A stretch of 64,000 nt of DNA from Streptomyces sp. R302 (GTDB taxonomy: Bacteria; Actinomycetota; Actinomycetes; Streptomycetales; Streptomycetaceae), in assembly GCF_012927245.1 (NCBI RefSeq), contig NZ_JABBGE010000006.1:440527-504526 (forward strand), read 5' to 3'. The notes below the pieces were generated by a model. It was not told the DNA's origin. It ran no database searches and saw nothing but the letters and a program-made list of their open reading frames with translations. How positions within the stretch are numbered: position 1 is the stretch's first letter; each line of letters opens with the position of its first letter. The position numbers and the translations under genes were made by a program. Shown piece after piece: positions 8,463-16,141 of this stretch.

Positions 8463-9647
8463 ATGTCCACCAGCACCGTCCCGACCCGGGAAGAGCTTCT
8501 GCGCCGCGTCACCGAGATCACGCCCGTGCTGCGCGCCAACGCGGCCTGGTCGTCGGAGCACCGCCGGCTGCACGAGGAGACGGTCAAGGCGCTCACCGAC
8601 GCGGGAATGTTCCGGATGAGGATCCCGCGGAGTCACGGCGGCTTCGAGAGCGACGCCCGGACCATGGTCGAGGTGGCCGAGGCGATCGCCCACGCCGACG
8701 GATCAGCCGCATGGGTCGTCACCTGCTCCTGGATAGCCTCCTGGGGTCTCGGGCTCTTCCCGGACGAGGTCCAGGACGAGGTCTTCGCCGACCCCGACGG
8801 CCAGGTGTGCACCACCATCGGCCCCGGCACCGCGACGGCCGTCCCGGCACCCGGCGGCGTCGTCGTCAACGGCTCCTGGCCGTGTATCAGCGGCGCCCTC
8901 ACCAGCGGGTGGCAGCAGGTCGCGGCGATCTTCCTCGACCCCGAGGGGGAGCCGTACCCCGTGATGGGTCCGGTGCGCCTGTCGGAGCTGGAGGTGTCGG
9001 ACGACTGGCACACCACCGGCCTGCGGGCCACCGGAAGCGTCGCCACGACCGCGAAGGACGTGTTCATCCCCCAGGAACGGCTCCTCCCCGCGCCGGCGGT
9101 GCTCAGCAGCCAGTCCGTCTCGAAGCGGAACGCCGACACGCCGATGTACCGGGCGCCGTTCATCTCCGTGGGAGCGGCGTCCACCGTCGGTGTCTGCCTC
9201 GGCATGGTCAAGGCGATCCGTGACGAGTTCTTCGAGCGGCTTCCCGGCCGCAAGGTCACCTACGTCGAGTACCCGAGCCAGAGCGAGGCGCCGGTGACCC
9301 ACCTGCGGATCGCCGAGGCCATGATGAAGATCGACGAGGCGGAGTTCCACGCGCGCCGGCTGGCCGACCTGGTGGACGCCAAGTGCGCCTCCGGGGAGGC
9401 GTGGGACATGACAGAGCGTGCGCGCTGCCGCGCCGACGAAGGTGCGGCCGTGCGGCTGTGCCGGGAGGCTGCGGACATCCTCGCCGCTTCCAGCGGGGGC
9501 TCCTCGGCGTACACCAAGGTCCCGATCGGGCGCATCGTCAACGACCTCCACACCTTCAGCCTGCACGCGATGATGACCCCCGACGTCAACGCCGAGATCT
9601 ACGGCCGGGTGCTGTGCGGCCTGGAGCCCCACACCTACTACATCTGA
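8463..9647 (+). CDS. Acyl-CoA dehydrogenase-fold flavin monooxygenase (group D, HsaA-like)
   Basis: A 394-residue protein with the acyl-CoA dehydrogenase fold but the layout of two-component flavin-dependent hydroxylases: IPRSHGGFESDARTMVEVAEAIAHADGSAAWV near residue 55, GSWPCISGALTSGW in the middle domain, and the C-terminal helices carrying SGGSSAYTKVPIGRIVNDLHTF. HsaA and p-hydroxyphenylacetate hydroxylase C2 belong to this group and ortho-hydroxylate phenols using reduced FMN/FAD from a separate reductase. No reductase gene is seen here, so it must borrow one. It is the last enzyme of the cluster and is followed by a strong hairpin. A dehydrogenase role is less likely because no acyl-CoA catalytic Glu signature is evident. 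Confidence 0.8.
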   Translation: MSTSTVPTREELLRRVTEITPVLRANAAWSSEHRRLHEETVKALTDAGMFRMRIPRSHGGFESDARTMVEVAEAIAHADGSAAWVVTCSWIASWGLGLFPDEVQDEVFADPDGQVCTTIGPGTATAVPAPGGVVVNGSWPCISGALTSGWQQVAAIFLDPEGEPYPVMGPVRLSELEVSDDWHTTGLRATGSVATTAKDVFIPQERLLPAPAVLSSQSVSKRNADTPMYRAPFISVGAASTVGVCLGMVKAIRDEFFERLPGRKVTYVEYPSQSEAPVTHLRIAEAMMKIDEAEFHARRLADLVDAKCASGEAWDMTERARCRADEGAAVRLCREAADILAASSGGSSAYTKVPIGRIVNDLHTFSLHAMMTPDVNAEIYGRVLCGLEPHTYYI

Positions 9648-9671
9648 CCGACCGCACCCTCCTGACCTGCG

Positions 9672-9712
9672 CAGTGGCGGCTCCGGGGCTCCATCCCCCC
9701 GGAGCCGCCGCC
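9672..9712 (+). terminator. Stem-loop terminator after the catabolic operon
   Basis: GCGGCTCCGGGG pairs with CCCCCGGAGCCGC across a short loop, 25 bases after the monooxygenase stop. It separates the catabolic genes from the SRPBCC/ArsR unit. Confidence 0.7.
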
Positions 9713-9717
9713 ATTGG

Positions 9718-9770
9718 TGCAACCCTGCGGTTGCGCATCACCTCGCCCTCGTGCAACCCTGGAGTTGCAC
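9718..9770 (+). promoter_or_regulatory. Two tandem palindromic operators before the SRPBCC-ArsR operon
   Basis: Two copies of a dyad lie 34 bases apart: TGCAACCCTGCGGTTGCG (from 9718) and TGCAACCCTGGAGTTGCA (9752-9769). The second is a perfect 6-bp inverted repeat (TGCAAC/GTTGCA) with a 6-bp spacer; the first has one mismatch. They sit immediately before the SRPBCC gene and are the obvious binding sites for the ArsR-type regulator encoded second in this operon. No other copy was noticed in the window. Confidence 0.7.
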
Positions 9771-9796
9771 ACATGGCATCGACCGAGGAGTCCCTC

Positions 9797-10240
9797 ATGA
9801 GCGAGGACCTGATCGAACGCGAGACGCTGATCGCCGCCCCCGTGGAGCGCGTGTGGCCCCTGGTGGCCGAGCCGGGCTTCTGGGTGTCCGACCCGGCGGC
9901 CGTGGCCGGCACCAAGGCGACGCCCGGCGGGTCGATGGTGGCGAGGAACCCCGAGTACGGCGACTTCCCGGTCCGCGTCGAGAAGGTCGATCCGCCGACG
10001 TACGTGGCATACCGCTGGGCCAGCGCCTTCCCGGGAGAGGAACTCACCGAGGACAACAGCACCCTGGTGGAGTTCATCCTGACGGCGGAGGGCGACAAGA
10101 CGCGTCTACGCGTCGTCGAGAGCGGATTCGCGACCCTGTCCGCCTCCGAGGACCTGCGACGCAAGGCGATGCAGGACAACGCCGGCGGCTGGCCGCAGGT
10201 GCTCGACGCCTTCAAGGGGCGCGTCGAGCAGTCCGGGTGA
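9797..10240 (+). CDS. SRPBCC/AHSA1-domain protein
   Basis: A 147-residue START/Bet v1-like ligand-binding protein. It begins SEDLIERETLIAAPVERVWPL, the usual AHSA1 opening, and ends with the W-P-x-VLDAFKGRVE helix. ATG 9797 is preferred because GAGGAG ends seven bases upstream; an in-frame ATG at 9773 would overlap the operator. In actinobacteria this domain is often encoded with an ArsR-type regulator, as here (GTGA overlap), and may bind the hydrophobic inducer or the efflux substrate. No enzymatic function can be assigned. Confidence 0.82.
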   Translation: MSEDLIERETLIAAPVERVWPLVAEPGFWVSDPAAVAGTKATPGGSMVARNPEYGDFPVRVEKVDPPTYVAYRWASAFPGEELTEDNSTLVEFILTAEGDKTRLRVVESGFATLSASEDLRRKAMQDNAGGWPQVLDAFKGRVEQSG

Positions 10241-10590
10241 CAACGGGGGGCGGCGAGGGCGCCGACGCGGTCGACAGCGTCCTCGCCGCGCTCGCCGAAC
10301 CCACTCGACGGCAGCTGCTCGACATCCTCGCCGAACGGGGCGAAGTCACCGCGACGACGCTCGCCGAGCGGCTCCCCGTCTCACGCCAGGCCGTGGTCAA
10401 ACACCTGACCGTCCTCGACGCCGCCGGCCTGGTCACCAGCCGACGGGTCGGCCGTGAGGTGCGGTACGCCGTCCGGCCGGCCGCCCTGAACACGACGGCG
10501 CGGTGGATGGCCGCACTGGCCGCCGACTGGGACCGGCGCCTGGCGTACATCAAGCTCATCGCCGAGTCGGCGGAAGGGGACTCACAGTAG
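10237..10590 (+). CDS. ArsR/SmtB-family winged-helix regulator
   Basis: A 117-residue DNA-binding protein. The winged helix is clear: LAEPTRRQLLDILAERGEVTATTLAERL, the recognition helix VSRQAVVKHLTVLDAAGL, and the wing SRRVGREVRYAVR. No Cys pair for arsenic or metal sensing is visible, so it belongs to the non-metal ArsR branch commonly paired with SRPBCC proteins. It starts at GTG 10237, overlapping the SRPBCC stop. It most likely represses its own operon through the TGCAAC-N6-GTTGCA dyads at 9718-9769 and may also control the efflux pump downstream. Confidence 0.87.
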   Translation: MTTGGGEGADAVDSVLAALAEPTRRQLLDILAERGEVTATTLAERLPVSRQAVVKHLTVLDAAGLVTSRRVGREVRYAVRPAALNTTARWMAALAADWDRRLAYIKLIAESAEGDSQ

Positions 10591-10715
10591 CCCCGTCGCA
10601 CACCCCGCATTCCACCCGGCCGGGACGGCAGAGCACCCTCGGCCGGAGGATTCACGGTTCTGACATGCTCCTGACAGATGCCGGTCTTCCGGCCACCCGA
10701 GAGGGGAATCGTCTC

Positions 10716-12122
10716 GTGACCACCGAAACCAACGCGCCGCCTCGCATCACCGGAAGACAGCGGAAGGTCCTTCTCGTTCTGCTCGGCGCGGGATTCATGC
10801 TGTCCGTCGACTTCTCGATCCTCAACGTCGCACTCCCCCAGGTGGGCACCGGCGTCGGTCTCGGTGTGACCGAGCTGCCCTGGATCACGTCCGCGTACGC
10901 ACTGCCCGCGGCCGGATTCGCCCTGGTGTTCGGTCGGATGGCGGATCTCTACGGCCGACGCCGACTGTTCCTCTCCGGCATGGTCCTGCTGACCGCGGCA
11001 TCGCTGATCGGCGGATTCGCGTCCGCCCCCGAGACGCTCCTGACCGCACGCGTGCTACAGGGTGTCGCCACGGCGATCTCGATCCCCGCCTCCCTGTCGC
11101 TGCTCACCAGCACCTTCGAGGAGGGCGCGATGCGCGATCGCGTCCTCGGTCTCAACGGCGCCCTGCTCTCCGGCGGCTTCACCGTCGGCGCCCTCGTCGG
11201 TGGCACCCTCGTCAGCCTGCTGAGCTGGCGGGCCGCGTTCCTCATCAACGTGCCGGTCGCCCTCGTCATCCTGCTCGTCACGCCTTCCCTCATCGGCGAG
11301 AGCAAGGTGCCCGACCGGGTGAAGCTGGACCTGGCCGGCGCGGTGACCGTGACCGGCGGCCTGCTGGCCTCGATCTACGCGATCATCGAGAAGAACCTGC
11401 CGGTCGCCGTCGTCGGCCTCCTGCTGCTCGCCGCCTTCTGGATGATCGAGCTGCGCGCGCCCGCACCGCTCGCCCCGGTCCGCATCCTCAAGCGCCCCAC
11501 CGTGAAATGGGGCAACTACGCCGGTCTCGTGATCTTCACCATGGAGACCGCCATGATCTTCCTGATGACGCTCTACATGCAGCAGACCCTCGATCTGTCG
11601 CCGCTGGCCACCGGGCTCGTCTTCGGCGTACCCGGCCTGGCGGCCGTGGCCGCCGGACCGATCGCCGGGCGCCTCCTCGGACGCTTCGGCACCCGGCAGG
11701 TGCTGGTCGCCGGCATGCTGGTCCAGGGGCTGGCGACCCTTCCGCTGATCTTCCTCGGCGCGAATCGGATCGTGCTCGTCATCCTCGTCCCCGCGCTGTT
11801 CATCGGGTTCTTCGGACACGTGACGGCCATCGTGGCGTACACGGTGACCGGAACCTCGGGCCTGCCGAACGAAGAGCAGGGCCTGGCCACCGGCCTGACG
11901 TCGATGACTCAGCAGGTGGCCATCACCATCGGCATCCCGATCCTGAGCGCGGTCGCCGCGACACAGAGCGGGGAACTGGCCGGCATCCACCTCGCGCTGA
12001 CCGTGAACGTGATCGTGACGCTCGCCAGCGCCCTCCTCATCTGGGTAGGTCTGCGTCCCCGCGGCGACCACGCCGCGGCCGCCGCGCCGGCCCAGCCCCT
12101 CTCACCTCCCGCGACCCCCTGA
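10716..12122 (+). CDS. DHA2-type MFS efflux transporter
   Basis: A 468-residue, predicted 14-helix drug:H+ antiporter of the EmrB/QacA branch. The DHA2 helix-1 motif is LDFSILNVALPQ-like (VDFSILNVALPQVG), motif A reads GRMADLYGRRRLFLSG, and motif C-like glycines follow (GGFTVGALVGG). GTG 10716 has gagagggga about eight bases upstream; longer upstream in-frame starts lack a site. Its position right after the SRPBCC-ArsR pair suggests a small regulated efflux module that expels the compound sensed by the repressor. Confidence 0.88.
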   Translation: MTTETNAPPRITGRQRKVLLVLLGAGFMLSVDFSILNVALPQVGTGVGLGVTELPWITSAYALPAAGFALVFGRMADLYGRRRLFLSGMVLLTAASLIGGFASAPETLLTARVLQGVATAISIPASLSLLTSTFEEGAMRDRVLGLNGALLSGGFTVGALVGGTLVSLLSWRAAFLINVPVALVILLVTPSLIGESKVPDRVKLDLAGAVTVTGGLLASIYAIIEKNLPVAVVGLLLLAAFWMIELRAPAPLAPVRILKRPTVKWGNYAGLVIFTMETAMIFLMTLYMQQTLDLSPLATGLVFGVPGLAAVAAGPIAGRLLGRFGTRQVLVAGMLVQGLATLPLIFLGANRIVLVILVPALFIGFFGHVTAIVAYTVTGTSGLPNEEQGLATGLTSMTQQVAITIGIPILSAVAATQSGELAGIHLALTVNVIVTLASALLIWVGLRPRGDHAAAAAPAQPLSPPATP

Positions 12123-12168
12123 CAAGCCACGGACACACTCCGAAGAAACGACGCACGAGGAGCACGAC

Positions 12169-12639
12169 ATGAGCGACACCACCGAGAAGCTGACCTTCAC
12201 CTACGTGACGTACATCCGGAGCACCCCGGACACGATCTGGCACGCACTGACCGACGCCGACCTCACCGGCCGGTACTGGGGACACAGCAACGTCTCCGAC
12301 TGGCAGGTTGGCTCCAGTTGGGAGCACGTACGCGCCGACGGCTCGGGGACCGTCGACGGTGGCGGGACGGTCCTGGAGGCCTCGCCGTCCAAGCGGCTGG
12401 TGATGACCTTCCCCACCGCCGGCCCTTCCAAGGTCACGTTCGGGATCGAGGAGTACCGCGAGATCGCCCAGCTCACCGTCACCCACGAGGATCTCGCTGG
12501 ACCGGGCGACCGCGACGCCGTGGCCGCCGGCTGGCCGGCCGTACTGTCCAACCTCAAGTCCCTGCTGGAGACCGGGGAGGTCCTCCCGCAGAAGCCGTGG
12601 GAGATGCTCGCGGCCCTCAAGGACACCTCCCGGGCCTGA
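12169..12639 (+). CDS. SRPBCC family protein (AHSA1-like)
   Basis: A 156-residue Bet v1-like protein opening with LTFTYVTYIRSTPDTIWHAL and containing the usual WxHVRADGSGTVDGGGTVLEASPSKRLVMTF strand pair. The ATG is preceded by acgaggagcacgac. It lies 46 bases after the efflux gene on the same strand and is closed by a strong terminator, so it probably ends the ArsR/efflux unit. It is only distantly similar to the first SRPBCC protein of the same unit, so it is not a recent duplicate. Ligand and function are unknown. Confidence 0.82.
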   Translation: MSDTTEKLTFTYVTYIRSTPDTIWHALTDADLTGRYWGHSNVSDWQVGSSWEHVRADGSGTVDGGGTVLEASPSKRLVMTFPTAGPSKVTFGIEEYREIAQLTVTHEDLAGPGDRDAVAAGWPAVLSNLKSLLETGEVLPQKPWEMLAALKDTSRA

Positions 12640-12681
12640 GCGGGCCGATGAAGCGACTACGACGCCCCTGAGAGGGGAGCG

Positions 12682-12713
12682 AGGCTCGCCCGCCCAGGAG
12701 AGCGGGCGAGCCT
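12682..12713 (+). terminator. Strong intrinsic-type hairpin
   Basis: A perfect 12-bp stem, AGGCTCGCCCGC with GCGGGCGAGCCT, and an 8-base loop, 43 bases after the second SRPBCC gene. It marks the boundary between core sequence and the decayed island that follows. Confidence 0.8.
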
Positions 12714-12889
12714 GTTCACCCCGATCCGGACGCCACCGTGCCGCTTGCTCCCCTTGGGCAGATTCCAGTAGTCGCCGCAAGACGTAGAAGGTAAGAACGG
12801 TACGCGTTGCGCTGGGTGTCTCCTGCACCAGTACAACCACAGGCGCAGCGGGCATCCCTCACCCTGGCACGGCAGAGAGTGCCTCAGGT

Positions 12890-13165
12890 CGGCGGCGCTG
12901 CCGGCCCAGCGCGCCCCGGAAGCGGATCGAGTACGGTCAGGTCGGCGGGTGGGCTTCGCGCAGCCGCAGTCCCTCCCTGTACATCCCAGACTTCTGGCTC
13001 CCCGAGCTCGGTACCTGGATCGAGGTCAAGTGTCCCGGCATACCGCGCACCGAGAAGACGCAGGAGCTGGCCCGGACGCGCACTCGTCGAAGCGAGGGCA
13101 CCTGCACTTGCCAGTGGCCCGGCGCCGAGTTCGCCCTGATCGGGACGCCGGTTCCTGCTGAGCGA
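12890..13165 (+). pseudogene. Fragment of a PD-(D/E)XK-like nuclease-domain protein
   Basis: In the frame of position 12977 the translation contains IPDFWLPELGTWIEVKCPG, the D-(x)n-E-x-K pattern of restriction-endonuclease-like domains found in phage and mobile-element proteins. The catalytic-type EVK is at 13022-13030. There is no ATG, GTG or TTG with a ribosome site in frame upstream, and similarity to anything fades after about 13160, where an oppositely oriented XRE gene is also broken. It is therefore read as an orphan remnant from an integrative element. The bases between 12714 and 12890 hold nothing recognisable. Family assignment is by motif only. Confidence 0.5.
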
Positions 13166-13780
13166 GATGGGGCAGTCCAGCCGCAGGAGGGCTCGAGCCC
13201 TGGCCAACTCCCCCTCGGCGGCGCCCTGCACGAGCCCATCCCCGCCGAACCGAGCGTCCCATTGCGACAGGGCGATGGAGGCGGCTCGGACCTGTTGGAC
13301 GTCTTCCGCGCGTACCGCCCTCGGGCGGGCCGGTCCAGAGGTCACGGCCGTGGCTGCAGCGCCGAGTCCTCCAAGCAAGAGCATCAGCTTCCGGCGCTCC
13401 ACTGCAGACATCCTCTTCAGATAGGAGACCGGGATCTCCCCCACCTTGCCCGAGTGCGAGTCGTCCATGCCGCCTTCGGCGGGAAGGTCCGCGTCGTTGT
13501 CCGCATGAGAGTCGCTTTGCTGCTCCTCGCGTTCCACGTATCGCCACAGTCGCGTTAACGCCCCGCCGGCGTCGAGCGCGACGTCGAACTTGGCCGCCAG
13601 CTGCGCCGTGCACCTTCGCTGGTTCTTCTCGATCCGCTCGATCAGCGTGCCGCTGAGCTGTACCAACTCGCCGAGGGCCCTGGAGGAGAGCCGTCGCGCC
13701 CGGCGCCAGTTCCGAAGTTCCTTGCCCCACCAGGCACGCACCGAGTGGTTCTCGTCCAACGGCACTGGCTTCTGCGCCAC
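13165..13780 (-). pseudogene. XRE (Scr1-type) regulator, 3'-truncated
   Basis: The helix-turn-helix is intact: LRNWRRARRLSSRALGELVQ then SGTLIERIEKNQRRCTAQLA. The protein continues to a region typical of longer Streptomyces XRE proteins (RAEDVQQVRAASIALSQWDARFGGDGL) but stops resembling the family near 13165, about half the expected length. The GTG start at 13780 follows AAAGGAGGAGCT. A perfect dyad lies just upstream (13800-13830). The frame stays open into the antisense of the nuclease fragment, so a chimeric product could still be made; two remnants joined by a deletion is the simpler reading. Confidence 0.6.
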
Positions 13781-13799
13781 AGCTCCTCCTTTCGGATTC

Positions 13800-13830
13800 C
13801 CCATGCGGACAAGGGACTTGTCCGCATGGG
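13800..13830 (-). promoter_or_regulatory. Perfect 14-bp inverted repeat, probable XRE operator
   Basis: CCCATGCGGACAAG, a 3-base centre, then CTTGTCCGCATGGG. It begins 20 bases upstream of the XRE start codon. The perfect symmetry and location argue for autoregulation by this protein or a relative elsewhere in the genome. It survives although the gene is truncated. Confidence 0.7.
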
Positions 13831-13994
13831 CAGATTCTTTTGAATACCCCGCTCCGCGCTCCAAGTTGGGCCAAACCGCCAGACTTCACCCGCCGGAGCA
13901 CGGGTGATCGTGGGTACGGACACGACGAAGCCCGGCTCCTCCCAAGAAGGCGCCGGGCCGACACAGGTGGGCAGCGCTCAGATCGCGCCTTGGT

Positions 13995-14165
13995 TCACCG
14001 CGCCAGTAAAGGCTGCCACGCCTCGGGGCCCACGCTGATCGTGCCGTCGTCGGGCCGCTTGGAGTCACGTACGCGGAGGCCCTCCGGCGCGAACGCGCAC
14101 GCCACACACTCGTTGTTGGGGGAGCCGCTGTACGAGCTGGTGAAGTACGCGAGCTGGTCTTCCAC
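13995..14165 (-). CDS. DUF397 domain protein
   Basis: A 56-residue protein with the DUF397 pattern: FTSSYSGSPNNECVACAFAPEG, then VRDSKRPDDGTISVGPEAWQPLL. GTG 14165 is preceded by gtagaggacca. DUF397 proteins are typically encoded directly after an XRE/DUF5753 (Scr1-type) regulator and act as its small partner; that order is kept here, 11 bases behind the broken DUF5753 gene. It probably survives from the same integrative island. A short inverted repeat (cccggc/gccggg, around 13935-13960) lies just beyond its stop. The stretch 13831-13994 is otherwise empty. Confidence 0.78.
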   Translation of the reverse strand: MEDQLAYFTSSYSGSPNNECVACAFAPEGLRVRDSKRPDDGTISVGPEAWQPLLAR

Positions 14166-14176
14166 TGGTCCTCTAC

Positions 14177-14780
14177 CTACTTGCGAGCTTGCAGGAATCG
14201 ACCACGCGCATCGGCGATGAGGGCCGCCGAAGCGGACGGGTCCAGCGCCTGCCGGCGCAGGTAGGCGTGGCCACCGGGCGTATTCCTCAACGGCCTCTGC
14301 GTTCTCCAGGAAGACGCCGCCGGTCTGGTGCTCCAGAAAGACGACGTCGAGGGCCGGGTCTGGCCCACCGAATCCGCCGTAGATCACGTAGGCGCCGAGC
14401 CCCACGCTGTAGGCACCCCCCGCAAAGGGGAGTACCTGGATCGTGATGGCATCCTGGCTGCCGCGCTGTAGGAGCTGCGACATCTGGGCCGCCATCACCT
14501 CGGGTCCGCCGACGGCGCGCCGTAGCACCGCCTCGTCGAGAAACACGTCGTACCGGGGCGGCACCTCGCGATCGGGAATCTTCTGCCGCCGCATCCGGAG
14601 GCCCAGACGATCCCCCAGGTCGGCCTCTGGCGGGGTCCAGCCTGGGGTTGGCTTGATGCTCTTGGCGTAGTCCATCATCTGCAGCAGACCCGGTATCACT
14701 CCGCCGGCGAGCTGACGGATGTGGGGCGCCTCGTCCTCCAGGGGCCAGCAGAAGGCGCCCCGGTCCCTGCCGAGCCCCAT
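14177..14780 (-). pseudogene. DUF5753 (Scr1-type) effector domain, lacking its HTH and frameshifted
   Basis: The reading frame opens at ATG 14780 inside what should be the second half of an XRE-DUF5753 protein: EAPHIRQLAGGVIPGLLQ, YDVFLDEAVLRRAVGG, ITIQVLPFAGGAYSVGLG, LDVVFLEHQTGGVFLENAEAVEEY. No N-terminal helix-turn-helix precedes it; upstream is the tRNA-side junction. Near 14268-14273 one extra base shifts the frame, and the expected ending (HAYLRRQALDPSASAALI through FLQARK and TAG at 14177-14179) continues in the next frame. Two lesions make it a pseudogene. It is unlikely to be the missing half of the XRE gene at 13.2-13.8 kb, whose C-terminal part is of a different type. Confidence 0.75.
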
Positions 14781-14801
14781 CGTGGTCGCCCGCTGAGGCG
14801 G

Positions 14802-14836
14802 TCAAGGCGAATTGGTCCCCAACTGGTCCCCAAAAA
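14802..14836 (-). other. Possible C-terminal tail of a lost integrase
   Basis: Read on the minus strand, the bases encode FGDQLGTNSP followed by TGA. A GDQxGT-like ending recurs, as I recall, in tyrosine integrases of actinomycete elements that insert at tRNA genes. Ten codons cannot prove it; position between the tRNA 3' end and the island supports it. Confidence 0.3.
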
Positions 14837-14841
14837 CGATC

Positions 14842-14876
14842 AAGGGGCCGTTTCGGATTACTCCAAAACGGCCCCT
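14842..14876 (-). terminator. Terminator downstream of tRNA-Pro
   Basis: AGGGGCCGTTT and AAACGGCCCCT form a stem. Read on the minus strand it lies just past the tRNA 3' end and is followed by a T-run (GATCGTTTTT), as expected for a tRNA terminator. Confidence 0.75.
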
Positions 14877-14895
14877 GACCTGCGACTCTTTCGAG

Positions 14896-14969
<74 letters not shown>

Positions 14970-15075
14970 GTGCGCGTCGGCGGCGGGGTGTCTCCCGCGT
15001 CGGCGTGCAGGAGAACATTACCTCACTCCACGGGTGGCGATCACACTCCGGTCGGCGGGGGCGGAGAATGGCCGG

Positions 15076-15582
15076 GTGAACGAGGAATCCGGAGGGCCGG
15101 CGCGCGGCCGGGACCGTGACGCGGAGGGGCGGGCGCGCAGTGCCCGGCCCCGGGACGGGCTGGGGCGGCCGTTGCCGTACGGGGCGGCGGGGGTGGCGCG
15201 GCAGCCCGAGGGGGTGGTGCGGGCGCCCGGGGAGACCGTGCGGGAGGCGCAGCGGCTGCTGGACGCCGGAATGCCGTTCCACGCGCACGAGGTGTTCGAG
15301 GACGCCTGGAAGTCGGGGCCCGGCGGCGAGCGGGAGCTGTGGCAGTGGCTCGCGCAGCTGGCCGTGGGGCTGACGCACGCCGCCCGGGGCAACGCGACGG
15401 GCGGGGCGCGGCTGCTGCGGCGGGGCGCGGGGCGGGTCGGGGCGTACGCGGACGGGGGCGGCGAGACGTACGGGGTGGACGTCGCCGGGCTGCTGCACTG
15501 GGCCGGCGAGCTGGCCGCCCGGGTGGAGCGGGGCGCGCCGGTGGACGCGGGCACGGAGGCACCCCGGCTCACGGGCAGCTAG
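15076..15582 (+). CDS. DUF309 domain protein
   Basis: A 168-residue protein with a basic, Arg/Gly-rich N terminus (to about residue 60) and a helical DUF309 domain: LLDAGMPFHAHEVFEDAWK, then WLAQLAVGLTHAARGNATGGARLL. The HxxHExxExxW-like arrangement of His and Glu is characteristic of the family, whose function is unknown. GTG 15076 is the first start inside the intergenic gap after the tRNA; no strong ribosome site is obvious. Its TAG stop (15580-15582) is contributed by the terminal bases of the inverted-repeat element that follows. Confidence 0.8.
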   Translation: MNEESGGPARGRDRDAEGRARSARPRDGLGRPLPYGAAGVARQPEGVVRAPGETVREAQRLLDAGMPFHAHEVFEDAWKSGPGGERELWQWLAQLAVGLTHAARGNATGGARLLRRGAGRVGAYADGGGETYGVDVAGLLHWAGELAARVERGAPVDAGTEAPRLTGS

Positions 15583-15747
15583 GGCCTGTCCGGCGGATCA
15601 GGGTCGGGTAGGCCGCGGCGTCTGGTGCGGTGCATCGCAAGGCGCCGGAGCGCCTCGATAGCGGAGCTATTGGGGCGTTTCGGCAACGCGGCGAGGTGCC
15701 GTGCCAGGCGTCGCGGCCCCGACCGTGGTCCGCCGGACAGGCCCTAG
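15579..15747. mobile_element. MITE-like inverted-repeat element between convergent genes
   Basis: The 169-bp segment starts CTAGGGCCTGTCCGGCGGA and ends with its complement (tccgccggacaggccctag). Beyond the near-perfect 19-bp tips the two ends stay alignable as imperfect inverted repeats for about 55 bp each. CTAG occurs at both ends and may be the duplicated target, although its own symmetry prevents a firm call. No transposase is encoded. The element supplies the TAG stop codons of both flanking genes. I recall similar GGGCCTGTCCGGCGGA ends scattered in Streptomyces genomes, so a non-autonomous mobile element is likely. Confidence 0.65.
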
Positions 15748-16112
15748 GGCGTCAGTTCCTCCCGCAGGACCGTGGTGTGGCTGGTCTCGGGGTGTTTGGT
15801 GGCGGTGAGGAGGGTGATCGTCTCGGTCGCGGCGCGGGTGCGGAGGCGGTCGAGGGAGGCGGCTGCCTCGGGGGCGGCGAGTTCGGCCTCGTAGCGGCGG
15901 CGGAACTCCTCGTAGTCGCCTTCGCCGGGGCCGTGGTACCAGCGGCGGAGTTCGGTGGACGGGGTGAGGGCCTTCGGCCATTCGTCGATGTGGGCGTCGG
16001 CCTTGGCGAGGCCGCGCGGCCAGAGGCGGTCGACGAGGACGCGGACCCCGTCGTCGGGGGACGGGGCGTCGTAGACGCGGCGGACGCGGACGTCGGGCGT
16101 GGTGGCGGGCAT
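15744..16112 (-). CDS. DUF488 family protein
   Basis: A 122-residue protein with the DUF488 hallmark VRVLVDRLWPRGLAKADAHIDEW near residue 22, then LRRWYHGPGEGDYEEFRRRY and a closing LLTATKHPETSHTTVLREEL. The family is small and cytosolic and of uncertain function. ATG 16112 was chosen; it lies 30 bases from the stop of the TetR gene on the same strand, so the two may be co-transcribed. Its TAG stop falls in the tip of the MITE-like element, so the original C terminus may have been slightly altered by the insertion. Confidence 0.85.
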   Translation of the reverse strand: MPATTPDVRVRRVYDAPSPDDGVRVLVDRLWPRGLAKADAHIDEWPKALTPSTELRRWYHGPGEGDYEEFRRRYEAELAAPEAAASLDRLRTRAATETITLLTATKHPETSHTTVLREELTP

Positions 16113-16141
16113 GGTTCCAGGGTGCGCGACCCCGGCGCGGG

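Noticed and set aside
8463..9647. Beta-oxidation acyl-CoA dehydrogenase
   Set aside because: The opening and middle-domain motifs fit group D flavin monooxygenases better, and no enoyl-CoA pathway partners of beta-oxidation are adjacent.
10665..10715. ATG 10665 as start of the DHA2 transporter
   Set aside because: No ribosome site precedes it; GTG 10716 has gagagggga and starts right before helix 1.
12807..13558. Forward open frames opposite the truncated XRE gene
   Set aside because: Shadows without motifs; only the EVK-containing frame near 12977 shows a recognisable pattern.
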